Below, piece after piece: positions 45,551 through 58,185 of a DNA stretch of 64,000 bases. The first letter of the stretch is position 1. Each line of letters begins with the position of its first letter. The notes beneath the pieces are model-generated. The model was not told where the DNA came from. It made no database searches and worked only from the letters and a program-made list of their open reading frames with translations. Made by a program: the position numbers and the translations under genes. Source of the DNA: Morella rubra (Eukaryota > Streptophyta > Magnoliopsida > Fagales > Myricaceae); assembly GCA_003952965.2 (NCBI GenBank), contig CM025854.1, forward strand, positions 22,309,751 to 22,373,750, read 5' to 3'.

Positions 45551-48500
45551 AGCAAACCCCTGAAAGGAATTTGGATAATATAGGAGAGAAGAGGTTTGAA
45601 AAAATCAAATTATCTTATCCCTCAAATCCTCAACGTCGGTTCAACATCCTCAAAACTCTCTTGGTAGTTCCGACTCCGAGTTTTGTTGGGATCTCTGCTC
45701 TTATGATCTTATCCTTAATGTTCCATTTCCCGGACTTCTTATTAAGATGATGTTTGGGCATTGGATATTTTCAAACGAAATTTTTTTCAAAATTTTCAAA
45801 ATTTTTAGTACTAAACATCAATTCTCAAATATCACTTAAGGCTATGTTTGGTTAATGATTCTAAGAATATTTTTTAAATTCAAAATCTTTCTTGTCATTC
45901 AAACATGATTTTTTTTCAATTTTAAAAAACAAGTATATTTATACGAAAATAATAATTATGAAATAGGTTTCCAATTTATGGATTTTTGTAAAAATTATTT
46001 TATAGGGATTCTCTCTAATTTTCTTCCAAATTCTAGGTGAGATAAACACATCATATGTGTCATACAACATACATTCAATGTTGCTCGAATTAATTACCTT
46101 ATTGTATATAACCCACATAATATGTTTATCTCTCTTCAAATTAGACCATCTAATCCATGAAGTAAAATGGAGAGTATAAAATTTAATTTGATTTTGATGT
46201 TATTTTTTATAGAAATTAAAGCCTATAATTAGATAGAATATTTTATTAAAAACTAAAAACATTTTTAATGAAAAAAATCATGTTTGGATAGAAAAAAAGG
46301 TTTTAAAAGTAAAACAAAAAACATCATGAAACCATTAATTATATATACATACCCGGCCCTAACCTGTTGGATTATTTGTTGATGGTTATTCAACCCATGG
46401 GTAAACGTGCTTCTCTCCTTTATTTTGTTTTCTTGTTTGGCGCCGTGCATGGAGAGAAGTATACGACCCTTAGAAGTGCTTAGAGACCGAACGATCACAA
46501 TTCAGTACAAAACTGAAAACGTTTGGGCTTATTTGGGAGGAGAGTTTAGTTTTAGTTTTGATTTTAGATTTAAATTTTAAATTTTAAATTTAACTATTAT
46601 TTTAAAATAAGGATTTGTTTGGTTGATTAAAATTTGGAATGATTTATATTTGATTGACCGCGGTTGAATCAGCTAAAATAATAAAAACCTCTATGCCAAA
46701 AGCGTAGAGATATAAAATATACATATAAACGTACGGCCCTTTTCAAGTTAAAAGTTATCTTGATCTCTTAGAATTTTATATTAGGACTAATTGGTTTGTT
46801 AAGAGTTAATTAATCTTTTGGTTGCCAGTTATCCGTTAGCTTATAGAACACCCACAAAACGGTATTAATATAAAATAAAACTGGACTAATTCTAGCTAAT
46901 TGGCGAATATAGGCGTTAGTTATTGATATTTGTTTTTCTTGTACGATAGTATAGTGCATTAAGAACCTTAAGGTAACAATCTTTTCTGTGTCCTCAATTT
47001 ACGATGAGAGATATATAGAGAGCAAAAGAAGAATCTTAGCTAGGCTGCTTATGTTTCTAAATAAAACAAAAATAAATATTTTTCAAAAAAAAGTATTAAT
47101 CTTTTAGTGATGTCTATGAAAATGGTCTTAAAAAAAAGAAAAAAAAGAATTGTTCAGTCTTATTTGATAGATTTGATTTGAAGTCTAAGACCCTGGACTT
47201 AACTTTTAAATTCAAACATTATATCTTTATTTAATCTCTTTTAAATTCACATAGATTATTCTCATTTTAAATTCAAACATAGATTAAATCTCTATCCCAT
47301 CACTTTTTAATTCAAAAATACGATTAAATCTCTAGGACTTACTTTACAAGAGGCATTTTCTGAACTTTAAGCCTAGAGAAGCAGTGAGGACATCGGCTAA
47401 AAGCGGATAATATCTTGCTAAGAAAATTACAGGTCCACAGATCTAGGTTGAAAATGAGTTACTCTTCTGAAGGGGTTGTGACATTTTAAGCTGGACAAAC
47501 CTATTTTTTCGTTAACTTAAATTTCATTACCCTCCCAGGCATACAAAAGTTTGAAAAAATCTCACGTGAGAAAACTTTTCATGCGAAACAAACACACCCG
47601 TTTACACGTATGTATATATGCACAAGAAAGCTCTCAGACCAAAAAAAAGAAAAGAAAAGAAAGCCAATTAGGATAAGGATCTTATTAATCATTCAAGTAG
47701 AGTCTTTAAGCCTAACTCAAATCCAAACAGCACAAGTGAAACTGCTAAGAAAAATAAGGGGAGTGTTCCTTTTGCAAAAAGGTATCCTAAAATAGAATGC
47801 ATACAACAAATTCACAAATTGAACATTCAAAATATTAAAAAAATCATACACAAACACTAATACCTTTAATATAAATTTTAACAATTTTTTCACACAAATT
47901 TCAATAATTTTTAAAAAAAATTATAATATATTTTTCTTTTTATACTTGTCAATATTTTATTTATTAAAAAATTATATCAAATTACTCTATTTTTTGACAA
48001 ATTCTAATAAAAATTAAATATCTTTAAAATTTTTATTTATTTTTATAAAAAAAATCTAAAAAATTATTATATATAGATATTCACAATTTTATCAAAAATC
48101 CTAAAATTTACCATTTTCTTTATAAAACCAACATCTAAATTCTATTTCCGCAAATTCTCATGTCACAAGTGTCATTTTTTTTTTTTCCTGAGCTGTGAGT
48201 GTTACATTTATATATTCAACGAATTTATAATCTTAGATTCTAAATTGTGCATGCTAGACTCATGTATTCAACGAGTATATAGCATTGACTGAGAGGTCCG
48301 GACAATCTTTTACATTTCATGTAACAGATAGGTCACACGTGTAACTTGTTTCTCTTAATTAACCTGTCTGCCTTCTCTCGTGGATCCCTTCGATCTTTCT
48401 CTCGTTAACAGTACCCCTTGCAAACCATGGTCACAGTCACTGGAATATACAGCATAGGAAGACAAAGCTTGAAGGGCAGGAATCAATGCGCATCATTCCC

Positions 48501-49730
48501 ATCTTGGTCATGTTCTCCTATCGCGACTGCTTTGTCTTGGTCATCCACGGACGTCATCCATGGAGCCTCCGACGCTGACCCTGACAAAGCAATTGGAGCT
48601 AACGGCCATGCGAACAAATTTTTTCCTCCTCTGATTTTCTGCTTAACGTTTCCTTAATCTTTGTGGGGGAAACAATTCAAAGAAAAACCAGCCTTTTGCA
48701 GGTTTGACATTCACAACTACTACGATATATTTACCAAATGTTTGAAATTATAGAAAACAAAAACAAAATTCCCTGATCATGTTCCTCGGTGGTCACATTT
48801 ACAAAAACAATCTATAAAGTAGCAGATGGTCTTCTATTTTGTTTTGGGTCAAAGTAGCTCATGGTCTCCTTTCAATTAGTTATTCGGGTACATCATCATG
48901 TTTCATAGGACAACATGTACAGAACAGAGCAAGATGTAATGGTAGTACCGAAGCCAGTGAGTCGGAAAAACTTCTTTCCACTGTCCCACTTTTGTTGGCT
49001 CAAATAGAAACCTAAGACCTCAATACACAGGGATTAATGGGTTTACAGCTCAATACTAACTTTTTTTTTTTTAATCAAAATTGTCATGTTCAAGCTAGAG
49101 AGACCGAAAATGTGAGGGGTTCAGCTTTATTGCTGCAGAGTTATCAACAAAAGAAGCATCTAGTTCCTACCAATATATAAGGCACACTTCAAGACTTTTG
49201 GTAGCCTATGCATGGCCATCATTTGTCTGTGGTTTTGAACCTTCACTTAGGATGCTGTTTAGTTGTGCGACTCCTCAGTGATCTTATGCTGGCCGATTCA
49301 TCTTGTGGATGTGTGTCATCCAACCAAGTCTTCAGATTCACCTTTGCGTTGTCCCTTCTTGCCTGTTCTATCATGGCACCTACCTGGCTTTGCTGGTCTT
49401 TGGCATTCCTATATGATCAATCATCTTTCTCGGTGGACCTCATTGGAAGAGGATTAGACGGTTCCTAGTTAATGTCAAAGATAAGGTGCTGAAAATAGGT
49501 AGACTATTTCTTTAGTTTTTTAGGACTCATACTTCTAGACGATAAAATGAAATTTATGTCTTAACGTATACAGATATTTTGTTCCCAGATTAGTGGAAAA
49601 CAAGAGTGTATATTATTATTCCTGTGAATTCTAGTGATTAGCTTCAGCATTTCCCAGAATAGAAAGAAAGAACAAAGAATAAGCCATTTCAGTTTTTTCT
49701 TTCAACCGCTTTATTCGAAAAGTTACTAAC
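45551..49730. other. AT-rich intergenic DNA, no gene recognised
   Basis: Simple AT-rich text with repeated 'taaattcaaacata'-like phrases at 47205-47340 and a MITE-end-like 'ggctatgtttggttaatg' at 45841 without a clear partner. A 79-codon plus frame at 48418-48657 overlaps a minus-strand frame after 'gttaagcag' (about 48640-48485, ...SEAPWMTSVDDQDK). The latter might be a further 3' exon of the gene at 49731, but this is unproven. Confidence 0.4.
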
Positions 49731-52700
49731 CTCTTCTGTAGTAGCAAGTTTTGATGGATCTGGAGCTTCACCTTCTGTCAAATTTTCAGATTCACCTCCA
49801 ACATTGTTCATAGCATACAAATTGTCTGCAGTATCAACAGACTTTGGCAGGTGAGTTGAGGTATGATGATGTTCATTTATTTTTCCTGAATCTTCAGTTT
49901 CCTCTGTGGTTTTTAAATTCTCTATCTCCTCCAATGATTTTGACGGACCAAGAAGAGCTTCACCTTCTGTAAATGTTCCGGATTTCTCATCACTGTCCTC
50001 TGCAAGTTTTGAGCTAGTTAGCTCATCTGGTTCTGAGAGTTCCAAACTATTCTTCTGTTTTATGAAGGATTGAGATTCATCATCACCTTCCCCAACAGAA
50101 CTATCATTATTATTGTCTTCCATATCTCTGACCACTGGATCATTGATTTTGTAAGTGGTCTTGGGTTCTGCAGTAAACTTCCCTGATTCCTGTTTGATGT
50201 TATAAGTGGAGCCAATGTTAATCGAGTCACCTGATAGTTAAATAAATCTTTTTTTACTTTATTATTAGTGAGTTTAAAAAATCTGAGAAGCCACCATATA
50301 ACTCATCAAAAAGCAGAAGTCATAAGTAAGATATGGCTCATAGGATGTTAATCAGTCATATATGACTCAGCAAAATCATATAGTTAAACATAATTATGCG
50401 ATAGCAATTAAATAAAACCGGCTTTAGCATGTCCAGGAAAGGAGAAAGAAAATGAGGAACCACAATTCTAACTTCAGGCGCCCAAAATAAAAGGCCTAGA
50501 GTTACTTCAAAACTGATTCAGGAAAGATATGTGAAACCAGAAACTGCTAGTACCATGGTTCCAGGGATATTCGTCTTGTCCTCTCCTAGTTTTGATTCGC
50601 TGGTGCTCACTTTGTGACTGCCACATGTTTCCAATTCACCATTAATGCCCGGATAAGATTTCGCATTTTCTTTTTCTTCCCTGACATCAGCCATGGGTTC
50701 ATTCAGGTTGTCAATAACGTTGGTTTCTTGGGGAGACTTCTCCGCCAGATTGCATGGGTCCTGTTCAGTATGAGTGGAATTATAAATCAGACTATTAAAC
50801 ATTTTGACTCTGTGTATCATGATACTTGTTGATGTGAAAGCAACAAAAGCATGTCCATCAAATGGGAGCATAGACATGCATGTGTGTGTGTGTGAGAGAG
50901 AGAGAGGTATCAGATTCAGAATGCAAAAGATACTAAATCCTATCGGCAAAAGAAACAACTGTATAACAACATATGCACGCGCGCACACACAAACAAATAA
51001 TGGAAGTACCAAACATAAAATATACTTTTCCCATTTTCTGGAGTTGCAGGTATGACCATGCTTCACAAGCCTCAACTATTAAGTTCTTTCTTGATCTAGA
51101 TTATGAAAAGGAATATCCACTCATTGAAATAGGAATTACTAAGCAGCAAATTTTCAAGACCATGGTTATTAGATGGGTGAGAAGTTGAATCCTCTACTAT
51201 ATGCTGTGCATCTTGAGGTGCAGTCAGAGTTAAATTCAGAGGTGGCTGTTCATCCAATGAAATTATTCTTTCAATGCCCTCCAGATGAGATTGTAGGATA
51301 TCCATGTCCAGTTTTTTATTTGATTTTGATGAGGGGGCTTGATCAATAGGGATCTTTTCTGCTATTATGGATTTGGGAGATGAGGATGAAGAGTTGATAG
51401 GAACCTCTTCAGTAACCAGCTCTTGCAGCTCCGCTGCTGCACTGGGATAATCTGACTTCTGGTTAACCCCTGAAGCTGAATCCTCTACCATATGCTGTGC
51501 ATCTTGAGGTGCAGTCAGAGTTAAATTCAGAGGTGGCTGTTCATCCAATGAAATTATTCTTTTAATGCCCTCCCGATGAGATTGTAGGATCTGGATGTCC
51601 AGTTTTTTATTTGATTGTGATGAGGGGGCTTGATCAATGGAGATCTTTTCTGCTAATATGGATTTGGGAGATGAGGATGAAGAGTTGATAGGAACCTCTT
51701 CACTAACCAGCTCTTGCTGCTCCACTGATGCACTGGGATCATCTGACTTCTGGTTAACCCCTGATGCTCCACTTGCAATGCTTCTTTGCTCATCTCCATT
51801 ATCTTGGTTGAAGTTGTCTGGAGCTAAATTCATAGGAGACTGTTCATCCAATGCGTTATTTGTGGCAGTGTCCTCCAAATGTGATTGAAGGATATTGACG
51901 AAAAATGTTGGATTTACATTCGAAGAGGAGGCTTGATGAATTGGGGTGTTTTCTGCTAGTACAGACGTTGGAGAGGAGGACGTTGAGTTGATGAGGCCCT
52001 CTTCAGTCACCAGCTCTAGCTGTTCAGCTGATGCACTGTAATCATCAGAATTCTGGATAACCATGACACTTTTTCTATCTCCACTCTCTTGAATTGAGTT
52101 CAAGTTTTCTCGAGTTAAATTCAGAGGAGACTCTTCATCCAATGTACTAGTTTTTGCAGTGTTCTCCAAATGAGATTGGTGGAGATCCGTGTAAATTTTC
52201 TGATTTGAAATTGAGGAGGAGGCTTGATCAGTTGTGGCCTTTTCTGCCAATGCGGACTTTGGAGATGAGGAAGGACCTGGGTTGATAGCAACCTCTTGAA
52301 TCATCGTGTCTTGCTGCTCAGCTGATGCTATAGGATCATCAGAATTCTTGTCACCCCAAAATGCTCCCCTTGCCATGACACTTTGTTCATCTCCAATGTC
52401 TTGAATTATTGTGGACTTTGGAGATGCGGAGAGACTTGAGTTGATAGGGACCTCTTCAATCGCCGGCTCTTGCTGCGCAGCCGACGCAATAGGATCATCA
52501 GGATTATGGATAACCCAAGAAGCGCCACTTACCACAGCGCTGTGTTCTGTTCTGCTATCTTGAACTGATTTGGAATAGTCTTTGGCTTTAATTGGCTTTG
52601 ACATGTCCACGATGCTCTCCTTTTCGTTTCCTCTTACTTGATTTCCTCCTACATCTCCAATAAGCTTTGAGTTCCCCTCAATTGGTTTTTCAGAGCAAGA

Positions 52701-55700
52701 TGTGGCATGATGCTGACTCGGCTTTTCAGTCTCTTCATTGTTCACTGGCTGCCATCCACCATGTGAGTCTTCATTCATCTTCAATTCTTCCAAGTCAGAT
52801 GTTGCCTGGTGCACTTTATGATTAAAGTCACAGACAGCGTTCAGCTCCTCTGTAGTTATCTCACGAGGATAAGAGAAATCCTGCTTTATAACGAAAAGGT
52901 CCCACGGTGATTACAATAATATGCCCTTTAATGGAGTTAATACCCACACAAAAAGATAGATCTTAGGGTGTTATAAAGTATTATACCCACAAAAATGAAG
53001 TTAATAGCAGAAAAATTGACCTACCTTTGTTTTTTCAGAATAAACTTCATGAGGTAAATGAGCCACCACCTCCGATTGCGTTGCTTTTTTCAGATTTCTA
53101 GTTGACGACGGATCTAAAGAATTAGGAAACTTGGATTCAGGGTCGCCAACTTTTTCCTTTACGTGGTTGACATCATCATGGATCTTACAGCTGATGTTTA
53201 TTGACCGAAGTTGACACTCACAAGATATGTCAATTGAATTTGTTGAGGATGACAATGGACTTATGTCTGTTGAATCTTGACTGTCTTCTACTCTGGATTT
53301 CTGAGATGAGACTCCCAACATTTCTCCACTTCCTGAAGGGATCACACTTTCAGTTTCCTCTTTGTATGTCGCGGAGTCTCCATCAGTGGGTGAAGAGGTC
53401 CCCTCGACTGTCGGGGGAGGTGAACCAACCTCTGAGACCTCCACTTGCAGGTCAGAAGCAATGGAATTAGAATTCCTGTTGACTGCTGCGAATCCCACTT
53501 CCACACTTTCCTCTTCATGAATTCCTCCACACTTCAATTCAGTTCCTTCTGCTCCGGATTGCTGAGATGACACTCCCGACGATTCTCCACTGCCAGAAGC
53601 GATCTCCTTCCCAGTCTCCTGGTAGTATGTCTTGGAGTCCCCCCCATCAATGGGTGAATTGGTCCCGTCGACTGTCGGTGGAGGTGAACCTACTTCTGAG
53701 ACCTCCACTTGCAAATCAGCATCTATGGAATTAGAATTCCTGTTGAGTCCTGCCAATCCCACTTCCACGATATCCTCCTCATGAATCCCTCCGAACTTCA
53801 ATTCACTTTCTTCTACTTCGGATTCCTGAGACAAGATTCCCGACGTTTCAGGCAGTATCGGTGGAGGTGAACCTACATCTGAGACCTCCACTTGCAAGTC
53901 AGAATCTATGGAATAAGAATGCCTGTTGAATCCTGCCAATCCCCGTTCCACAATATCCTCCTCATGAATTCCTCCGAACTTCAATTCACTTTCTTCTGCT
54001 CCGGATTGCTGAGATGACACTCCGGACGTTTCTTCGCTGCCAGAAGCTATCTCCTTTTCAGTCTCCTGGTAGTATGTCGTGGAGACCCCATCAATGGGTG
54101 AATTGGTACCCTCGACTGTCGGTGGAGGTGAACCAACTTCTGAGACCTCCACTTGCAAGTCAGAATCCATGGAACAGGTGGAAGCATGAGAAGAGCCCCT
54201 ACCTGCAAAAAAATTACGATGGTCCCTTCTGTTCTCGTCATTTGCTCTTGGGATAGAGTCATACAAAGGTCCACTTTCAGGCTCAGGTAGTGAAAACCTT
54301 ATGGGCTTTTGAGCAAGATTTGATTCTAAACTTTCTGAGACTCCACCTCTCTGAGCATTGAAGATCTGTTCCTTTTCTTCAGCGGAAGACAATAAGTTTG
54401 ACCCATCATTGCAGTCTTCAGTTGGCTCCGCGTGAACTTCACTTTTGTTACTTGACATTGACCGCATACCCTGAGGTCGTTCCATATCCTCCTCTCTTTT
54501 GATGTTAATGTTGTTACTTGTAGTTATTGTATCCTCTTCACGTGTGGTTTCCACTGAGTTTGTAACCTGATTGGGAGCTAGGCCTCCAGTTTCAACAACA
54601 TCAGGAGTTCCATCGACATGGGAAATGTGATCACCTTCTTTATGTAATTGTTGTTCAAGTAGATGATCATGATCTCCAATGTCTGCAATAGAGGAAGATT
54701 ATATTGGTTCAGATTTAGAATCAGAAGTGATTGCAATTTCCATATCATGGGATGAAGTACGAATCGCACGCAACAAATATCTAAAACAGGAAAAAGGAAA
54801 GACAGCATTACTTGGTCGCCTTATGAATCTCAAGTATCCTGGTCCCTCCAATAACCCTTTCTTTGAGACAAAAAGGGAACTGGACTTTGTGTCATGCTGA
54901 TCTTGCTTGGATTCCAACAGCAAAGAGGGCCCCATACTGAAGCTTTCATGCCTGCAGAATGGCATTTCCTTCTGAGGTGCCGTGAACTCTTCCTGAAAAC
55001 TATCTCCCAACAGATTTGGCCTTTCTTCAAGTGGGTCATAGGGAAGGTCAAATGGGTTTTGTGTAGCAATCAAAATAGAAGGGGCTGAATCAGGCGCTTC
55101 TAGGCCTTCAATTTCATCTAAAACGTTTGATACATCATTGGTTTCGTTCCTCGCAACATAAATTGGAGCAAATTGACTTGCAGGAACACTACGCAGGTCA
55201 ATCAAACCTTTCTCAGCTTGCATTCTACATAACTTTCTAGTTCTTCGTTTTACAATTAGGCTTTCCAGCCTTCTGTTCCTTTCTAACTCGGACAAACCCA
55301 GATCCATAAGATTTTTCTGATCATCTTCTGTCCATTCCATAGCGTTCTCCCCGTCCTCTTGTGCCTCCTCCTCTTCATCTTCATCATCTGCTTCTTCCAA
55401 GTTGTCAACCTCTGACTCAGTGCCAGCAACATCACATTTACCCTTCTGCTCTGCGCCACTACTTTGCATGAGTTTAAAGTGTTCTGAATCTAAGAATGCA
55501 TGATGTTGGTCAAGGTCTCGAAGATTGTAATTAGCTGCTGACCCACTAGCATAGGAACTCTCTCCATGTTCAAAAGGAGAATTTTCTGCCTTTCGTGGAG
55601 CAGTTTTGCCAATTGAATCCTCATTTGAAGTTGTCTGTAAAACCATCTCTTGTTCTTTCCTATCTGAGCGTACACCCAACTCTTTGTTCTCCTCTTTAAC

Positions 55701-56069
55701 ATTTCTTCGTCTACTTGTTTCAGTTTTCCAGGAAGAGCAATCATTACTATTGACAATAACATCATATTCCCCAGACCCAGTCTTCTTGTCTAATACTGCA
55801 TTGGTCCTCTTCTCATCTCCTTTGACACTTTTGACGTGGGACTGTTCCGAACTCCAAAGGATTCTAAGAAGAATAGCCACACAGATAAGAACAGGGGCGA
55901 AGGAGGCCAAGAAGTTGAAGACGAAAGGAAGATATATATATAGAAGGAAGAGGAACAAGAAAACACCAAAAGCAAATGGATGCTTCTGTACAAATCTGTA
56001 ACCGGTCCTGATGGACAAATGGAGGATTCTACATACACAAGCTTGAATATCTTTTGCCCCAATACCCAT
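49731..56069 (-). CDS. Long membrane-anchored acidic protein with internal repeats (plant family like Arabidopsis At5g17910)
   Basis: Exons (minus): 56069-54812, 54682-53025, 52880 to about 51140, 50760-50554 and 50189-49731, possibly more downstream. Residues about 30-70 form one or two hydrophobic helices (FAFGVFLFLFLLYIYLPFVF; ASFAPVLICVAILLRIL). The rest is hydrophilic: an acidic stretch (EEADDEDEEEEAQEDGENAMEWTEDDQKNLMDLG), a conserved basic segment (LERNRRLESLIVKRRTRKL) and FAPIYVARN, NPFDLPYDPLEE and SFSMGPSLL. These signatures match a plant family of unknown function. Exon 2 carries four copies of SIDSDLQVEVSEVGSPPP-type repeats. Exon 3 carries serine-rich ~97-residue repeats. Exon 1/2 and 2/3 phases agree; the exon 3/4 border is uncertain (candidate donors CTTA/GTAATT at 51140 or ATA/GTAGAG near 51203). 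No function should be assumed. Confidence 0.8.
50881..50906. repeat. TG/GA microsatellite
   Basis: (TG)7 followed by (AG)6, in the intron before exon 4 of the membrane-protein gene. Related AC-rich text is at 50976-50992. Confidence 0.9.
51187..51768 (-). repeat. Two adjacent 291-bp in-frame coding repeats
   Basis: The units starting at 51187 and 51478 are very similar along their whole length: 'gaatcctcta(c)atatgctgtgc', 'agaggtggctgttcatccaa', 'gagggggcttgatcaat', 'ttgggagatgaggatgaaga'. 291 bp is 97 codons, so copy-number change keeps the frame. Older, more diverged units continue to about 52500. Confidence 0.9.
53410..54180 (-). repeat. Four coding repeats around DLQVEVSEVGSPPP
   Basis: DNA 'ggaggtgaacc(a/t)ac(t/a)tctgag' recurs at about 53415, 53682, 53870 and 54121. 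The second unit (in protein order) is shortened. Each is followed by an IASGSGE / SGVSSQQSGAE / LKFGGIHEE block. This is the part conserved in the family, usually present once. Confidence 0.85.
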
Positions 56070-58185
56070 ATCTATTTATTTTCAAAGGTCTGGAATAAAG
56101 CAGGACAGCTGCCAACTAATTTGTATATCTAGCTAACAACCCAGCTCTACAAATTTATGCAGACTAACACTGCAAAAGCAATACCCACATTTGGAAGAAG
56201 GGAAAATTTAGGTTTTATAAAACCAAATGAGTGAATTTGGTAAGAGTTTTCTATAATACTATCAGAAATGAGAGAAACAGATGAAAAGGAAGAAGGAGAA
56301 GAGAGGTCAAACTTTCCCATAAATATTTCAGCAGTTCAAATCTTTTCTTTCCTGCTATTGGGTTGCCAAGTTTAGCAAATTACGTTTGGCTGATAGCTTT
56401 TGGAGATCCTAGTGTTCAGGAGTTTTCCTATTTCTCTTCCTATGTTCATGGAACACTAAGAACAAAATAGAAAACTGGTATATTTAATGACTGGTTGTTG
56501 TTATCCAGTAAGAAGACTATATTTGCCCCATGACCCTATGGTTTTCAATAATCAGTATTTTCCTTCACAAATGTTTGTTGTATTTGCAGAGTAGTGGTCC
56601 TTATTTAGATGACAAAACCTAATTTGCTTGTGTCTTGCATTTCGGTTTCCTTTTAGCCCTTTGTTTTTGGTTAATTAATCTGAGCCAATGAGAGAGTGCT
56701 GTGGGGAGAATTCTCTTCGTCTGTATTGAGAAAGGAAACCACAAAACTAGTAGGGTTTCTGGAAAATGAGCTGAACAATACAACGTTTCCAGCCAAGGTT
56801 TCTGACAGAAAGGAGTTGGACAAGCCGACAAGGCTACCCATCAAACGTTTGGGCAAACTTTACTGACTAGACCACAGATTCAACTTTTTGAAAATGTCCA
56901 TCTTTTGGCTTATTTGGAGATATTGAATCCCCCCCTTTCACTATAAAAGCAAATATCTATTTATTTAGCCAAGCTTTGAGACCATATGCCTCTTTTCACC
57001 CACATAAATTTTAGCTTAAAATTTAACTGATTTTGTTAACTATGATTATTTTATTTAGAGTGGATATTATTTTTATTTAAATTAGAGAATAAATTAAGAA
57101 GTAGATTGATATTGTAAGTTTTTCATTATTATTGTTTAGTAGTCTCTTAATTGTAGTTTATTTTACCTTAAATTCTCTTTTATAAGCCTATAAAGCACTA
57201 CCTGAATAAGGAAAGTAGCTAATTGAATATTTTTACAAATGTTAGTTTATTTAGGAAGTGGGTTTTTCCTGAATTAACATGGGAGAAGTTTTTTTATTAT
57301 AGATTAAGATTATATGAATTGTATAGTATAATTTTAAAAAAGATATAAATAATAGATAAACCTTAAATATCAATCATATAAAATTTCAGACAATATAAAT
57401 ATTATAATAGATTTATTTATTATATTTATTTCTCTCTAAATTATACTATATAATTTAAATAAAAAATTACAAAATACCCTGATACATACTGGCCACTAGT
57501 CAAACGTTGCTAGTCTTTTCCCACTTAGTTATCCGTCAAAAGTAACATTGAGGAGCCCCTGGATTCTTTTAAAATCGAACGGCTCTAGTATGGTCCATTG
57601 AAGCCCAATATCAAGTGGAACAAAATATCTCGAGCCCACCAACCCGAAGCATCTGGTCCGGGGGGTGTGGACTGTGGGGAGCTCCAAAAAACCGCGGCAG
57701 CATGTGGTCCTCATGTCAGCGCCAAATGTGTGCTTCCAATTTGCGCAACGAAGCTGCCACATAATCATTCGCAATCCATATCTGGCTCCCATTTTCTACA
57801 CGTGTCTCAATGAGAACGACCTCCAGAACATTAAGTCCACGTGGTCGCGGGCGCACACTATCTCTTCTTAGATACTTTTGTTTTTTTTTCCCCACCGGTA
57901 TTTCGTTCCAACAGGCAAATCAGCCCGGATAACGTTCCCCGAAAAGAACCCAGAAAGGGGAATTCGGACGGTTAGGATCTCCAACGTCACCTTAATCCTA
58001 CGGCCTGTAATCCAAGTTAAATTCTTCCCCCTTTCTGTCTTTCTGTTTCTGTTCCGACCTTTAGCTCCATTGGTACTCTGACATCTCTCGAGCGCAGACC
58101 AGAAAATACACACGCACATACATATAATAGATATATAATACATATTGTTTTGAATTTTCTTTTTGGGCTTGTTTAGGGTTCCGGA
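56070..58185. other. Divergent intergenic region between the membrane-protein gene and FtsH
   Basis: The two genes face away from each other, so both promoters lie here. An AT-rich inverted repeat at 57315-57460 ('gtatagtataattt' against 'aaattatactatataa') may be a small MITE. 57900-58090 is pyrimidine-rich and probably FtsH leader. ATATATAATA at 58131 lies only about 55 bases before the ATG, so it is an uncertain TATA box. Confidence 0.45.

Noticed and set aside
48418..48657. 79-codon frame, with an open minus-strand frame opposite
   Set aside because: No recognisable domain; possible 3' exon of the 49.7-kb gene on the minus strand is mentioned only as a guess.
49208..49468. Hydrophobic 86-codon frame
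   Set aside because: No domain, and it lies antisense to the likely 3' part of the membrane-protein gene; likely chance.
57315..57460. AT-rich inverted repeat as a definite MITE
   Set aside because: Arms are very AT-rich and could pair by composition alone; kept only as a remark in the intergenic entry.
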